From assembly GCF_005860775.1 (NCBI RefSeq), contig NZ_VCHQ01000014.1:62001-126000 (forward strand): a stretch of 64,000 nucleotides of DNA, read 5' to 3'. Positions 26,706 through 35,708 of this stretch are shown piece after piece. The DNA is from Klebsiella indica. Lineage in GTDB: Bacteria; Pseudomonadota; Gammaproteobacteria; Enterobacterales; Enterobacteriaceae. Under the pieces are notes generated by a model. It saw only the letters and a program-made list of their open reading frames with translations. It had not been told where the DNA came from and did no database searches. Position 1 is the stretch's first letter. Every line of letters starts with the position of its first letter. The translations under genes were made by a program, and so were the position numbers.

Positions 26706-27626
26706 TTGCTTCAGTTTCGCCGAATTGTACTCGCAGTAACCACTACACTGATTATGGCGTCGCCGGTTTTTGCCGGCAAACTCTCCATCGTTATTGACGA
26801 CTTTGGTTACCGTCCGCAAACAGAAAATCAGGTGCTGGCGCTGCCTGCGACGATTTCCGTTGCCGTACTCCCTAATGCCCCTCACGCCCGTGAAATGGCG
26901 ATCAAAGCGCATAATCTCGGGCACGAAGTGCTGATTCACCTGCCGATGGCGCCGATAAGCAAACAGCCGCTGGAAAAAGACACGCTTCGTCCGGATATGA
27001 GCAGTGACGAGATCGCGCGTATTATCCGCGACGCGTATGGCAAAGTCCCCTACGCCGTGGGGCTGAACAACCATATGGGCAGCGCCATGACTTCGAATCT
27101 GTTTGGCATGCAGAAGGTGATGCAGGCTCTGGAGCACTACAACCTCTATTTCCTTGATAGCGTCACCATCGGCAACACTCAGGCCATGCGCGCGGCGCAG
27201 GGCACTGGCGTGAAGGTGATTAAGCGTAAGGTGTTCCTCGACGATACGCAGAACGAAGCGGATATCCGCTATCAGTTCAATCGCGCGATTGCTCTGGCGC
27301 GCCGTAACGGGTCGGCGATCGCCATTGGCCATCCCCATCCAACCACGGTACGCGTACTGCAGCAGATGGTGTATAACCTGCCGTCAGATATTACTCTGGT
27401 GCGCCCGAGTAGCCTGCTCAACGAGCCGCAGGTCGACACCTCAACGCAGCCGGTTCAGCCGCCGCGTAATCCGTTCCGCGGCGTGACGCTGTGTAAAACG
27501 AAGCATCCGCCGAAGCCGGTAAATGCCAGCCGCTTCTTTACCATTCTCAGCGAAAGCATCAGCCAGAGTACGCTGGTGCAGTACTATAAATTGAAGTGGC
27601 AGGGCTGGAATAGCCCAACTCACTAA
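26706..27626 (+). CDS. yibQ: Divergent polysaccharide deacetylase family protein YibQ
   Basis: A periplasmic protein of 306 residues with a signal peptide (cleavage about after SPVFA, residue 23) and a divergent polysaccharide-deacetylase (DUF610) domain. IVIDDFGY near residue 30 and HLPMAP resemble the metal/active-site motifs of NodB-type enzymes. The start codon appears to be TTG at 26706, four bp after the envC stop; the E. coli protein aligns from this point. The last codons overlap the convergent glycosyltransferase by four bases (stop codons TAA and TAG share bases). The biochemical role is not established. Confidence 0.9.
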   Translation: MLQFRRIVLAVTTTLIMASPVFAGKLSIVIDDFGYRPQTENQVLALPATISVAVLPNAPHAREMAIKAHNLGHEVLIHLPMAPISKQPLEKDTLRPDMSSDEIARIIRDAYGKVPYAVGLNNHMGSAMTSNLFGMQKVMQALEHYNLYFLDSVTIGNTQAMRAAQGTGVKVIKRKVFLDDTQNEADIRYQFNRAIALARRNGSAIAIGHPHPTTVRVLQQMVYNLPSDITLVRPSSLLNEPQVDTSTQPVQPPRNPFRGVTLCKTKHPPKPVNASRFFTILSESISQSTLVQYYKLKWQGWNSPTH

Positions 27627-28420
27627 ACCGTTCGGGAATCCGTGTGCTTTTTCGCCGCGGGTTCCTGCTTATCCTGATGGGCATACCAGGCCTTAAAGTA
27701 TTTCAGAAAGCTGTAAAACGTCGCGTATAGCCCGGTGACCACGCCTACCTTACCTTTCCGCCATGCGCCGCTGAACAGATACCACTTAAAGAACGCGCCA
27801 ATTGCGCTGATAATTCCGCGCCCGATCGACGGCCTGATCTTCTGATGCACAACCAGCCGCGTGGTGTAGCTATTCAGCTTACTGAATACCTCGTGCAGGG
27901 AATAGAAAGTGTCATGGCGAACGAAACCCGGCAGCTTACTGTCGTGTTTAAAACCCACTACCTGATCGTCCACCGGGCGGTCATTGAATCTGGCAACGGC
28001 GCGATTAAATAAGCGCACCGGAAAATCCGGCGATGACACCGGGTAAATGGTGCGCACTTCTTCACCCAAAACAAACCAGTAGCGCGGCAGACGCCATGCA
28101 CAGGCTGGGTCAGGCTCATCACCCGCCTTTAGCGCCAGAATTGCCGCTGTTACCTCATCATCAAGAATTTCATCGCTATCCATACACAGTACCCAGTCAT
28201 GCGTAGCCCGTGAGATGGCGTAATTCATCTGCGCGCCGTGAGTGACATAAGGATGATGGTGAGCGGTGAGGCCAAATTGCTGGCAAATCTGCAGCGTGGC
28301 ATCCGTGCTGCCTGAGTCGATGACGATAAGTTCATCGGCTACCTTGAGCAAAGGGGGTAAAACTTCCCGTAACAAGCGGGATGAATTACAGGTCAATAAG
28401 CATACAGAAAGTTTAAGCAT
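27623..28420 (-). CDS. Family 2 glycosyltransferase, WaaE/LgtF-like
   Basis: A 265-residue glycosyltransferase of the same subfamily as WaaE at 41392-42168. The nucleotide-sugar motif VIDSGSTDAT matches WaaE's [10 protein letters not shown], and the DXD-like site is CMDSDEI. The C-terminal part has an amphipathic, basic stretch (FFKWYLFSGAWRKGK) that probably binds the membrane. It is not the E. coli waaH/yibD protein found at this map position, which is an unrelated GT2 type; that type is instead seen at 39036. It is convergent with yibQ, and its upstream gap contains a JUMPstart-like element. Its acceptor sugar is unknown. Confidence 0.85.
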   Translation of the reverse strand: MLKLSVCLLTCNSSRLLREVLPPLLKVADELIVIDSGSTDATLQICQQFGLTAHHHPYVTHGAQMNYAISRATHDWVLCMDSDEILDDEVTAAILALKAGDEPDPACAWRLPRYWFVLGEEVRTIYPVSSPDFPVRLFNRAVARFNDRPVDDQVVGFKHDSKLPGFVRHDTFYSLHEVFSKLNSYTTRLVVHQKIRPSIGRGIISAIGAFFKWYLFSGAWRKGKVGVVTGLYATFYSFLKYFKAWYAHQDKQEPAAKKHTDSRTV

Positions 28421-28628
28421 GTTTTTTGTAAGGGATAAACGTTGACTAAACAGACTGTATAAATGATTAAGTAAGAAAGCACTTTAAAAAAAGTGCGGCG
28501 TGGGAGCGATATCGTAAAACTGTAAGTTAATTCTCAAAAATCGTCCGGGTCATGCCGGTCAGTTAAGTAAGTCATAGGGTTTCTATGTGGCTTCATTTGC
28601 CAGCGAGTATTGTCTTTTTTATAACTTT

Positions 28629-28671
28629 CAGCACTCTGGTAGCTGAAGATTTGCAGGGGGTTGGGCGCGAG
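28629..28671 (+). promoter_or_regulatory. JUMPstart-like element with no operon downstream
   Basis: CAGCACTCTGGTAGCTG matches 15 of the first 17 bases of the JUMPstart consensus, including the full CTCTGGTAGCTG core. It is followed by a degraded AAG..GCAGGGGG..TTGGGCGCG in place of the ops (GGCGGTAG) end. JUMPstart/ops elements recruit RfaH to LPS, capsule and similar operons that begin just downstream. Here the next gene in that direction is tdh on the opposite strand. Most likely it is a relic of an LPS operon once located here. Confidence 0.6.
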
Positions 28672-28770
28672 TAAAACGCCCCCATGCTGTTCACAGGCTG
28701 CGGAGATGGCGAATATCTTCTTTCTGACCGGTAATAAAGCCCGGCAAACAGTACCTGACTGACCGGCATG

Positions 28771-28803
28771 ACCCGCAGGCGCTTTTTATGGCGCCGCGCG
28801 GGT
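28771..28803 (-). terminator. Hairpin after tdh, possible terminator
   Basis: ACCCGC and GGCGC arms pair with GCGCC and GCGGGT across a short loop containing TAAAAA, five bp past the tdh stop. It has no U-tract, so termination may be Rho-assisted or the hairpin may only protect the 3' end. Confidence 0.4.
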
Positions 28804-28807
28804 TAAA

Positions 28808-29833
28808 TTAATCCCAGTTGAGGATCACTTTTCCGGACTGACCGGAACGCATGGCATCAAAGCCCTGCTGGAAGTCATCAATCGCAAAACGGTGGGTGAT
28901 AATCGGCGACAGATCGAGACCAGACTGGATGAGCGCAGCCATTTTGTACCAGGTTTCAAACATTTCCCGGCCATAAATCCCTTTGATAAACAGCCCTTTA
29001 AAAATCACCCTGGTCCAGTCGATAGACATATCCGATGGCGGAATTCCGAGCATCGCGATTCGCCCGCCGTGGTTCATGGTATCCAGCATGGTACGGAACG
29101 CTGATGGCGCGCCGGACATCTCCAGACCGACATCAAAACCTTCGGTCATGCCCAGCCCGGCCATCACCTCGTTAAGGTTCTCTTTCGCCACGTTTACCGC
29201 CCGGGTAACCCCCATTTTACGCGCCAGATCCAGACGATATTCGTTCACATCGGTGATCACGACGTTACGCGCGCCGACGTGCTTCGCTACCGCTGCCGCC
29301 ATCACGCCGATCGGGCCTGCGCCGGAAACCAGTACGTCTTCGCCGACCAAATCGAAAGAGAGCGCGGTATGAACCGCATTACCAAATGGATCGAAAATCG
29401 ACGCCAGATCGTCAGAGATATTGTCCGGGATTTTAAACGCGTTAAATGCCGGGATCACCAGATACTCAGCAAAGCAGCCCGGACGGTTTACGCCAACGCC
29501 GGTAGTATTGCGGCACAGATGCGTGCGTCCGGCACGGCAGTTACGGCAGTGGCCACAGGTAATATGCCCTTCACCGGAAACGCGATCGCCAGTCTTAAAA
29601 CCGCGAACTTCCTGGCCAATACCTACCACTTCGCCGACGTATTCATGGCCTACCACCATCGGAACCGGAATGGTTTTTTGCGACCAGTCGTCCCAATTGT
29701 AGATATGCACGTCGGTACCGCAAATCGCGGTCTTACGGATTTTAATCAGCAAATCGTTGGGGCCGACCTCCGGTTCCGGTACGTCGGTCATCCAGATGCC
29801 TTCTTCCGCCTTCAGTTTGGATAATGCTTTCAT
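28808..29833 (-). CDS. tdh: L-threonine 3-dehydrogenase
   Basis: Oxidises threonine to 2-amino-3-ketobutyrate with NAD+, the first step of threonine breakdown to glycine. Length is 341 residues, as in E. coli. Catalytic zinc site [11 protein letters not shown] (Cys38) with GHEYVGEV (His63-Glu64). Structural zinc cysteines are in [15 protein letters not shown]. The Rossmann motif is GAGPIG. It is downstream of kbl with a nine-bp gap, forming the kbl-tdh operon, which in E. coli is controlled by Lrp. Confidence 0.98.
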   Translation of the reverse strand: MKALSKLKAEEGIWMTDVPEPEVGPNDLLIKIRKTAICGTDVHIYNWDDWSQKTIPVPMVVGHEYVGEVVGIGQEVRGFKTGDRVSGEGHITCGHCRNCRAGRTHLCRNTTGVGVNRPGCFAEYLVIPAFNAFKIPDNISDDLASIFDPFGNAVHTALSFDLVGEDVLVSGAGPIGVMAAAVAKHVGARNVVITDVNEYRLDLARKMGVTRAVNVAKENLNEVMAGLGMTEGFDVGLEMSGAPSAFRTMLDTMNHGGRIAMLGIPPSDMSIDWTRVIFKGLFIKGIYGREMFETWYKMAALIQSGLDLSPIITHRFAIDDFQQGFDAMRSGQSGKVILNWD

Positions 29834-29842
29834 ATCACACCC

Positions 29843-31036
29843 TCAGGCAATGACGCCCAGTTGTTTACCGATGCGGGTAAAGGCCGCCACCGCACGTTCA
29901 ATTTGTTCAGGGGTATGCGCCGCAGACATCTGGGTACGGATACGCGCCTGGCCTTTTGGCACCACCGGATAGAAAAATCCGGTGACGTAAATGCCTTCTT
30001 TTTGTAACTCGCGCGCAAACGCCTGCGCCACGGTAGCCTCGCCGAGCATCACCGGGATAATGGCATGATCGGCACCCGCCAGAGTGAAGCCCGCGGCGGT
30101 CATTTTTTCACGGAACAGACGAGCGTTAGACCACAGACGATTGCGTAATTCGCCGCCTGCCTCCACCATCTCCAGCACTTTGAGGGAGGCGGCAACAATC
30201 GCCGGAGCCAGCGAGTTGGAGAAGAGGTACGGACGAGAGCGCTGGCGCAGCCATTCAACAACCTCTTTACGCGCCGCGGTATAACCGCCGGATGCGCCGC
30301 CCAGCGCTTTACCCAGGGTGCCGGTGATAATGTCTACCCGGCCCATCACGTCGCAGTATTCATGGGAGCCGCGGCCGTTTTCGCCCACGAAGCCGACGGC
30401 GTGGGAGTCATCGACCATCACCAGCGCATCGTATTTATCCGCCAGATCGCAAATGCCTTTCAGGTTGGCGATCACGCCGTCCATGGAGAATACGCCGTCG
30501 GTGGCGATCAGCACATGGCGCGCGCCGGCCTCACGGGCTTCTTTCAGACGGGCTTCCAGCTCCTGCATATCGTTATTGGCGTAGCGAAAGCGCTTCGCCT
30601 TGCACAGGCGCACGCCGTCGATAATCGATGCATGGTTCAGGGCGTCGGAAATAATCGCGTCTTCTGCTCCGAGCAGGGTTTCAAACAGACCGCCATTGGC
30701 GTCAAAGCAGGAAGAGTAAAGAATGGCATCTTCCATGCCGAGGAAATCCGCCAGCTTCTTCTCAAGCGCTTTATGGCTGTCCTGAGTGCCGCAGATAAAG
30801 CGCACGGAGGCCATGCCAAAGCCGTGGCTGTCCATCCCACTTTTCGCGGCGGCAATGAGCTCCGGATGATTGGCAAGGCCCAGATAGTTATTGGCGCAGA
30901 AGTTAATCACCTGGCTGTTGCCGACGGTGATAGCGGCTTGCTGCGCCGAAGTGATAATACGTTCTTCTTTAAACAACCCCTCCGCACGCGCGGTATCCAG
31001 GTCATTGGTTAACTGTTTGTAGAAATCCCCACGCAT
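29843..31036 (-). CDS. kbl: 2-amino-3-ketobutyrate CoA ligase (glycine C-acetyltransferase)
   Basis: PLP enzyme that splits 2-amino-3-ketobutyrate with CoA into glycine and acetyl-CoA, acting directly after Tdh. Length is 397 residues (E. coli 398). Alpha-oxoamine synthase family: [11 protein letters not shown] (PLP aspartate), and [14 protein letters not shown] with the PLP lysine at about residue 244. It is the first gene of kbl-tdh. The 442-bp gap to hldD on the opposite strand holds an ERIC element. Confidence 0.98.
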   Translation of the reverse strand: MRGDFYKQLTNDLDTARAEGLFKEERIITSAQQAAITVGNSQVINFCANNYLGLANHPELIAAAKSGMDSHGFGMASVRFICGTQDSHKALEKKLADFLGMEDAILYSSCFDANGGLFETLLGAEDAIISDALNHASIIDGVRLCKAKRFRYANNDMQELEARLKEAREAGARHVLIATDGVFSMDGVIANLKGICDLADKYDALVMVDDSHAVGFVGENGRGSHEYCDVMGRVDIITGTLGKALGGASGGYTAARKEVVEWLRQRSRPYLFSNSLAPAIVAASLKVLEMVEAGGELRNRLWSNARLFREKMTAAGFTLAGADHAIIPVMLGEATVAQAFARELQKEGIYVTGFFYPVVPKGQARIRTQMSAAHTPEQIERAVAAFTRIGKQLGVIA

Positions 31037-31130
31037 TGCAATTCTCCAGATTCGGCCAAATTTGGCACATATTACCTAAAGCTATACGTTGATACGAGAT
31101 GATGCATTACCAGATGAATTATTTGCAGCA

Positions 31131-31257
31131 TATACCCGTCATACTTCAAGTTGCATGTGCGTTGGCTTTCCTCGTTCACCCCAGTCACGTACTGGAGTAC
31201 GCTCCCGGGGATTCACTGCGTCGCCGCCTTCCTGCAACTCAAATAATTTAGGGTATA
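31131..31257. repeat. ERIC element (well conserved)
   Basis: A 127-bp repeat beginning TATACCCGTCATACTTCAAG and ending AATTTAGGGTATA, with the hallmark internal TTCACCCCAGTCACGTACTG and CCCGGGGATTCACTGC. It is the best-preserved copy in the window and lies in the kbl-hldD divergent gap. Directly after it, 31320-31355 (CTGCCGCCCTGATGCATCC, then GAATGATCTTGTGGATA) looks like the right-hand tail of a second, decayed ERIC unit. The rest of the gap (31258-31478) should hold the hldD promoter. Confidence 0.92.
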
Positions 31258-31478
31258 GATACGTTATCCGTCGGCTGCAACGCCGGTCACCGCGCTATCC
31301 TTGTTGCTGGCGGTTTCGCCGCCTGCCGCCCTGATGCATCCTGAATGATCTTGTGGATAAAACGTGAGACCTGCGGCACCTTCTCGGCGAAGGGCTGAAG
31401 CCTTTACGATGTGGTGATATGATAGAAATATTCGTGTCCGGATTGTCTCTGGACTCCCTACATTTAAAGGTTACAGTT

Positions 31479-32411
31479 ATGATCATCGTTACCGGCGGCG
31501 CAGGCTTTATCGGCAGCAATATCGTTAAAGCGCTGAATGACCAGGGCATTACCGACATTCTGGTCGTGGATAACCTGAAAGACGGCACCAAATTCATCAA
31601 TCTGGTGGATCTGAATATTGCCGATTATATGGATAAAGAAGACTTCCTGATCCAGATTATGGCTGGCGAGGAATTCGGCGATATCGATGCTATTTTCCAT
31701 GAAGGCGCTTGCTCTTCCACCACTGAGTGGGACGGCAAGTACATGATGGATAACAACTATCAGTACTCAAAAGAAGTGCTGCATTACTGCATGGAGCGTG
31801 AAATCCCGTTCCTGTACGCTTCTTCCGCGGCGACCTACGGTGGCCGCACCAGCGACTTTATCGAATCCCGCGAATATGAGCAGCCGCTCAATGTTTATGG
31901 TTACTCCAAATTTCTGTTCGACGAATACGTTCGCCAGATTTTGCCGCAAGCGGATTCGCAAATTGTCGGCTTCCGTTATTTCAACGTTTACGGGCCACGA
32001 GAAGGCCATAAAGGCAGCATGGCGAGCGTCGCTTTCCATCTCAATACTCAGTTGAATAATGGCGAAAACCCGAAACTGTTCGAAGGCAGCGACGGCTTCA
32101 AGCGCGACTTCGTCTACGTCGGCGACGTTGCCGCGGTGAACCTGTGGTTCTGGGAAAGCGGCGTGTCCGGTATTTTCAACCTTGGCACCGGTCGCGCGGA
32201 ATCCTTCCAGGCAGTCGCCGATGCGACTCTGGCTTATCATCAGAAAGGCAGCATCGAATACATTCCGTTCCCGGATAAACTAAAAGGCCGCTATCAGGCG
32301 TTTACCCAGGCGGATCTGACTAACCTGCGCGCTGCGGGCTATGACAAACCGTTTAAGACCGTCGCCGAAGGCGTAACGGAATATATGGCCTGGCTCAATC
32401 GCGACGCGTAA
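31479..32411 (+). CDS. hldD: ADP-L-glycero-D-manno-heptose 6-epimerase
   Basis: Last step in making ADP-L-glycero-beta-D-manno-heptose, the heptose donor for the LPS inner core. Length is 310 residues, identical to E. coli. The NADP-binding motif GGAGFIGSN is at the N-terminus, and the extended SDR catalytic residues are in [10 protein letters not shown] and the [11 protein letters not shown] Tyr-x3-Lys pair. The ATG at 31479 gives the family N-terminus (MIIVTGG) and has AAGG nine bases before it. It starts the hldD-waaF-waaC operon; waaF begins nine bp after its stop. Confidence 0.98.
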   Translation: MIIVTGGAGFIGSNIVKALNDQGITDILVVDNLKDGTKFINLVDLNIADYMDKEDFLIQIMAGEEFGDIDAIFHEGACSSTTEWDGKYMMDNNYQYSKEVLHYCMEREIPFLYASSAATYGGRTSDFIESREYEQPLNVYGYSKFLFDEYVRQILPQADSQIVGFRYFNVYGPREGHKGSMASVAFHLNTQLNNGENPKLFEGSDGFKRDFVYVGDVAAVNLWFWESGVSGIFNLGTGRAESFQAVADATLAYHQKGSIEYIPFPDKLKGRYQAFTQADLTNLRAAGYDKPFKTVAEGVTEYMAWLNRDA

Positions 32412-32420
32412 GAAGTAAGC

Positions 32421-33479
32421 ATGAAGATATTGGTGGTGGGCCCGTCTTGGGTGGGCGACATGATGATGTCGCAAAGTCTGTATCGCACGCTCAAGGCGCG
32501 CTATCCCCAGGCGATAATCGACGTGATGGCGCCCGCGTGGTGTCGTCCGTTGCTGTCACGTATGCCGGAAGTTAACGAAGCGATTCCGATGCCGCTCGGT
32601 CATGGCGCGCTGGAGATCGGCGAACGACGTAAGCTGGGACACAGCCTGCGCGAGCGTCGCTACGATCGCGCTTACGTGCTGCCGAACTCGTTTAAATCCG
32701 CTTTAGTTCCTTTTTTTGCCAATATCCCGCTGCGCACCGGCTGGCTCGGCGAGATGCGCTACGGCCTGCTAAACGATGCCCGCAAGCTGGATAAAGCGGC
32801 CTGGCCGCTGATGGTTGAACGCTATGTGGGTTTAGCCTACGACAAAGGGGTGATGCGCTCGGCGAAAGACCTGCCGCAGCCGCTGCTCTGGCCGCGACTA
32901 CAGGTTCATGAAGGCGAGAAATCACAAACCTGTAGCGCGTTCAATATCTCAGCAGATCGGCCGATTATCGGCTTCTGCCCCGGCGCGGAGTTCGGCCCGG
33001 CGAAACGCTGGCCGCACTACCACTACGCAGAACTGGCAAAACAGCTTATTGATGACGGTTATCAGATCGTTCTGTTCGGTTCCGCTAAGGATAACGACGC
33101 GGGTAAAGAGATCGTTGCGACGCTGAGCAGCGAGCAGCAGGCATGGTGCCGCAATCTGGCCGGGGAAACTCAGCTTGAGCAGGCCGTTATCCTGATTGCC
33201 GCCTGCAAAGCGGTGGTCAGCAACGACTCCGGCCTGATGCACGTCGCAGCCGCGCTGGACCGCCCGCTGGTGGCGCTTTATGGTCCGAGCAGCCCCGACT
33301 TCACGCCGCCGTTGTCGCATAAAGCGCGCGTTATCCGCCTGATTAGCGGCTACCACAAAGTACGTAAAGGCGATGCTGCCGAAGGTTATCACCAGAGCCT
33401 GATCGATATTACCCCACAGCGCGTACAGGAAGAGCTAAATGCGCTGTTGCTGGAAAAAACGGAACAAAAGGAAGCGTAG
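32421..33479 (+). CDS. waaF: ADP-heptose:LPS heptosyltransferase II
   Basis: Adds the second heptose to heptose I of the inner core. Length is 352 residues (E. coli 348), GT9 family. The N-terminus MKILVVGPSWVGDMMMSQSLY contains the conserved aspartate of the acceptor side. The ADP-heptose region is FCPGAEFGPAKRWP ... NDSGLMHVAAALDRPLVALYG. It is followed by waaC after three bp. Confidence 0.98.
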   Translation: MKILVVGPSWVGDMMMSQSLYRTLKARYPQAIIDVMAPAWCRPLLSRMPEVNEAIPMPLGHGALEIGERRKLGHSLRERRYDRAYVLPNSFKSALVPFFANIPLRTGWLGEMRYGLLNDARKLDKAAWPLMVERYVGLAYDKGVMRSAKDLPQPLLWPRLQVHEGEKSQTCSAFNISADRPIIGFCPGAEFGPAKRWPHYHYAELAKQLIDDGYQIVLFGSAKDNDAGKEIVATLSSEQQAWCRNLAGETQLEQAVILIAACKAVVSNDSGLMHVAAALDRPLVALYGPSSPDFTPPLSHKARVIRLISGYHKVRKGDAAEGYHQSLIDITPQRVQEELNALLLEKTEQKEA

Positions 33480-33482
33480 CGG

Positions 33483-34454
33483 ATGCGGGTATTAATCGTA
33501 AAAACCTCGTCCATGGGCGACGTGCTGCACACGTTGCCCGCGTTGACCGATGCCGCGCAGGCCTTTCCTGGTATTCGCTTCGACTGGGTGGTTGAGGAAG
33601 GTTTCGCCCAGATCCCTTCCTGGCATGAAGCCGTCGACCGGGTTATCCCGGTGGCGCTTCGCCGCTGGCGCAAGGCGTGGTTTTCCGCGCCAGTTAAAGC
33701 TGAGCGCAGGGCCTTTCACGACGCCATACAGGCGGAAAAGTATGACGCCATTATTGATGCTCAGGGGCTGGTGAAAAGCGCCGCGCTGGTGACCAGACTG
33801 GCTCGCGGCGTGAAGCACGGCATGGACTGGCAGACCGCGCGTGAACCGCTGGCGAGCCTGTTTTATAACCGTCGTCATCATATTGCTAAAGCGCAGCACG
33901 CCGTTGAACGCACCCGCGAGCTGTTCGCCAAAAGCCTCGGCTATACTCAGCCGCAAAGCCAGGGCGATTACGCCATCGCCCAACATTTTTTGCGCCAGGA
34001 TGACACCTCTGCCGCGCCGTATCTGGTGTTTCTTCATGCCACGACCCGCGATGATAAACACTGGCCGGAAGAGAACTGGCGGGCGCTTATCGCGCTGCTG
34101 GCCGACAGCGGTCTGATAGTGAAGCTGCCGTGGGGCGCGCCGCACGAAGAGGCGCGGGCCAGACGGCTGGCGGAAGGGCACGATTTTGTCGAGGTGCTGC
34201 CGCGTATGAGTCTGGAACAGGTCGCTCAGGTGCTGGCTGGCGCGCGCGGGGTGGTTTCCGTCGATACCGGACTGAGCCATCTCACCGCCGCGCTCGATAA
34301 ACCGAACTTCACGCTGTACGGCCCGACCGATCCGGGATTGATTGGCGGCTACGGTAAAAATCAGTATGTGGTGCGCCCTGAAAGCGGTAACAGCACCGGG
34401 GATATTGCCGCTTCTCAGGTGCTGCAATTGTTGCAATCTCAGGGGCTGGCTTAA
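33483..34454 (+). CDS. waaC: ADP-heptose:Kdo heptosyltransferase I
   Basis: Transfers the first heptose onto Kdo2-lipid A. Length is 323 residues (E. coli 319), GT9 family. The N-terminus MRVLIVKTSSMGDVLHTLPAL has the conserved Asp13. Donor-binding text includes HATTRDDKHWPEENW and SVDTGLSHLTAALDKPNFTLYG. It is the last gene of the hldD-waaF-waaC run. In most related clusters waaL or outer-core transferases come next; here a 180-bp gap is followed by wabN on the opposite strand. Confidence 0.98.
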   Translation: MRVLIVKTSSMGDVLHTLPALTDAAQAFPGIRFDWVVEEGFAQIPSWHEAVDRVIPVALRRWRKAWFSAPVKAERRAFHDAIQAEKYDAIIDAQGLVKSAALVTRLARGVKHGMDWQTAREPLASLFYNRRHHIAKAQHAVERTRELFAKSLGYTQPQSQGDYAIAQHFLRQDDTSAAPYLVFLHATTRDDKHWPEENWRALIALLADSGLIVKLPWGAPHEEARARRLAEGHDFVEVLPRMSLEQVAQVLAGARGVVSVDTGLSHLTAALDKPNFTLYGPTDPGLIGGYGKNQYVVRPESGNSTGDIAASQVLQLLQSQGLA

Positions 34455-34634
34455 TGGCGTGATGATTTACGCTGCCTGGCGCTACATGTATTGACAACAT
34501 CATCTGTATCGCCAGCGCTAACGCCGTAACCTGTCGGACAAGAGGAAACGGCCACGCTGGTTAATCTGAGTGACATGAGGAATAGCCAGCAGAACGCTGT
34601 GCTGCTGATTACACCGATGCCGGGCCACGAGCTT

Positions 34635-35597
34635 TTATCGCTGCGCGTATTTCTGTTGGTAGTATTCCGCCAGCGTCATCCCCTTCACCTGCGGCGCCAG
34701 CCAGCTGAAAAACGCCTCCAGATCGGCGTATAAGCGCTCGATATCCTGCTCGTTCTTAAACGTCGGGCTGCCGCCAGGCATGTACTCGGAAGAGTGCAGC
34801 ATATATTCGACGTAGTCATTGCCCTGCGCCAGCGTCTGCTGAACAACGTTCTTCATCGTCTCGACGTTGCCGCCCATCGGGCGCAGCCAGTGTACCGACG
34901 GGGAGCGCACTTTACCGCGCAGGCGGTCGTAACCCTGTTTCAGGCTATTCATCCACGCCGAATGCTTGAACTGAATGCTCATTGGCACTTCAAGCAGCGG
35001 CGAGTGGCCTTCGCGGCTGATATCATTTTCATCAAGGAAGTAGGCATGCTGGGGGAAGCGGCGATAATCGGTGCCGCCGTCGCCCTGCGGCGCGCCTTTG
35101 GCGGTTTTCCAGTTCACCCGCGGCGTTACCGAGCAATCCACCTGATAACCATACTCCACCAGCAGACGCGCGTAGCGCTCATCAAATGCCCAGCGTCCGG
35201 CGCGGTGGCTGACCATTTTGGTCTGGAAGGTGTCCTCCAGCAGTCGGGTCATATAGTCGACTTTTTCACGCATCAATGCATCGCTGTACTCGATCAAATA
35301 CGGTTTATGCCGCCAGTCGTCATCGGTGAGCGGATCGGTCGGCGGACTGTTCCAGGCATGAAGATGCATACCGATTTCCGCAGTTCCCCGGGCGATGACA
35401 TCTTTGGCGAATTCGATATACGCGGGATCGATGGCCATCTCATAGTTGGTCAAATATACCGGTTTGAAGCCATACTTTTCGCAAAGCTGCTGAAAACGCG
35501 GTAAATAGCGTGCATTCTCGGTGGTGATGCTGTCATGTTTTTGCCAGAGGTTGTCGCCCTCTGTATCAATCGTGATGAGAAATGCGGGTTTGTGCAC
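34635..35597 (-). CDS. wabN: LPS-core N-acetylglucosamine deacetylase, WabN-like
   Basis: A 320-residue protein of the polysaccharide-deacetylase fold. FLITIDTEGD at the N-terminus carries the metal-binding aspartate, and EIGMHLHAWNSP provides the histidine pair. SHRAGRWAFDERYARLL is the conserved arginine-rich motif. In Klebsiella WabN removes the acetyl group from the outer-core GlcNAc placed by WabH, and both partners (WabH, WabG) are close by here. It has no signal peptide, consistent with cytoplasmic action on the growing core. It is transcribed opposite to the rest of the core genes, sharing a 111-bp divergent gap with waaQ. Confidence 0.82.
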   Translation of the reverse strand: MHKPAFLITIDTEGDNLWQKHDSITTENARYLPRFQQLCEKYGFKPVYLTNYEMAIDPAYIEFAKDVIARGTAEIGMHLHAWNSPPTDPLTDDDWRHKPYLIEYSDALMREKVDYMTRLLEDTFQTKMVSHRAGRWAFDERYARLLVEYGYQVDCSVTPRVNWKTAKGAPQGDGGTDYRRFPQHAYFLDENDISREGHSPLLEVPMSIQFKHSAWMNSLKQGYDRLRGKVRSPSVHWLRPMGGNVETMKNVVQQTLAQGNDYVEYMLHSSEYMPGGSPTFKNEQDIERLYADLEAFFSWLAPQVKGMTLAEYYQQKYAQR

Positions 35598-35708
35598 GAA
35601 AACGTCCTCAGGTCATACCTATCGGCTCATGGTAGAGCAAGACAACGCTTCTCTCAATCTATCTGATCCCCTAGAATTGGAACCTTGATCCTGAATGAAG
35701 AACAGAGC

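Noticed and set aside
27623-28420. Naming the glycosyltransferase waaH/yibD from its position beside yibQ and tdh
   Set aside because: Its sequence is of the WaaE/LgtF type. The WaaH-like protein in this window is at 39036-40025.
34455-34634. A possible gene remnant between waaC and wabN
   Set aside because: One frame reads without stops for about 40 codons, but I recognise no family, there is no start with a ribosome site, and codon use looks ordinary for chance.
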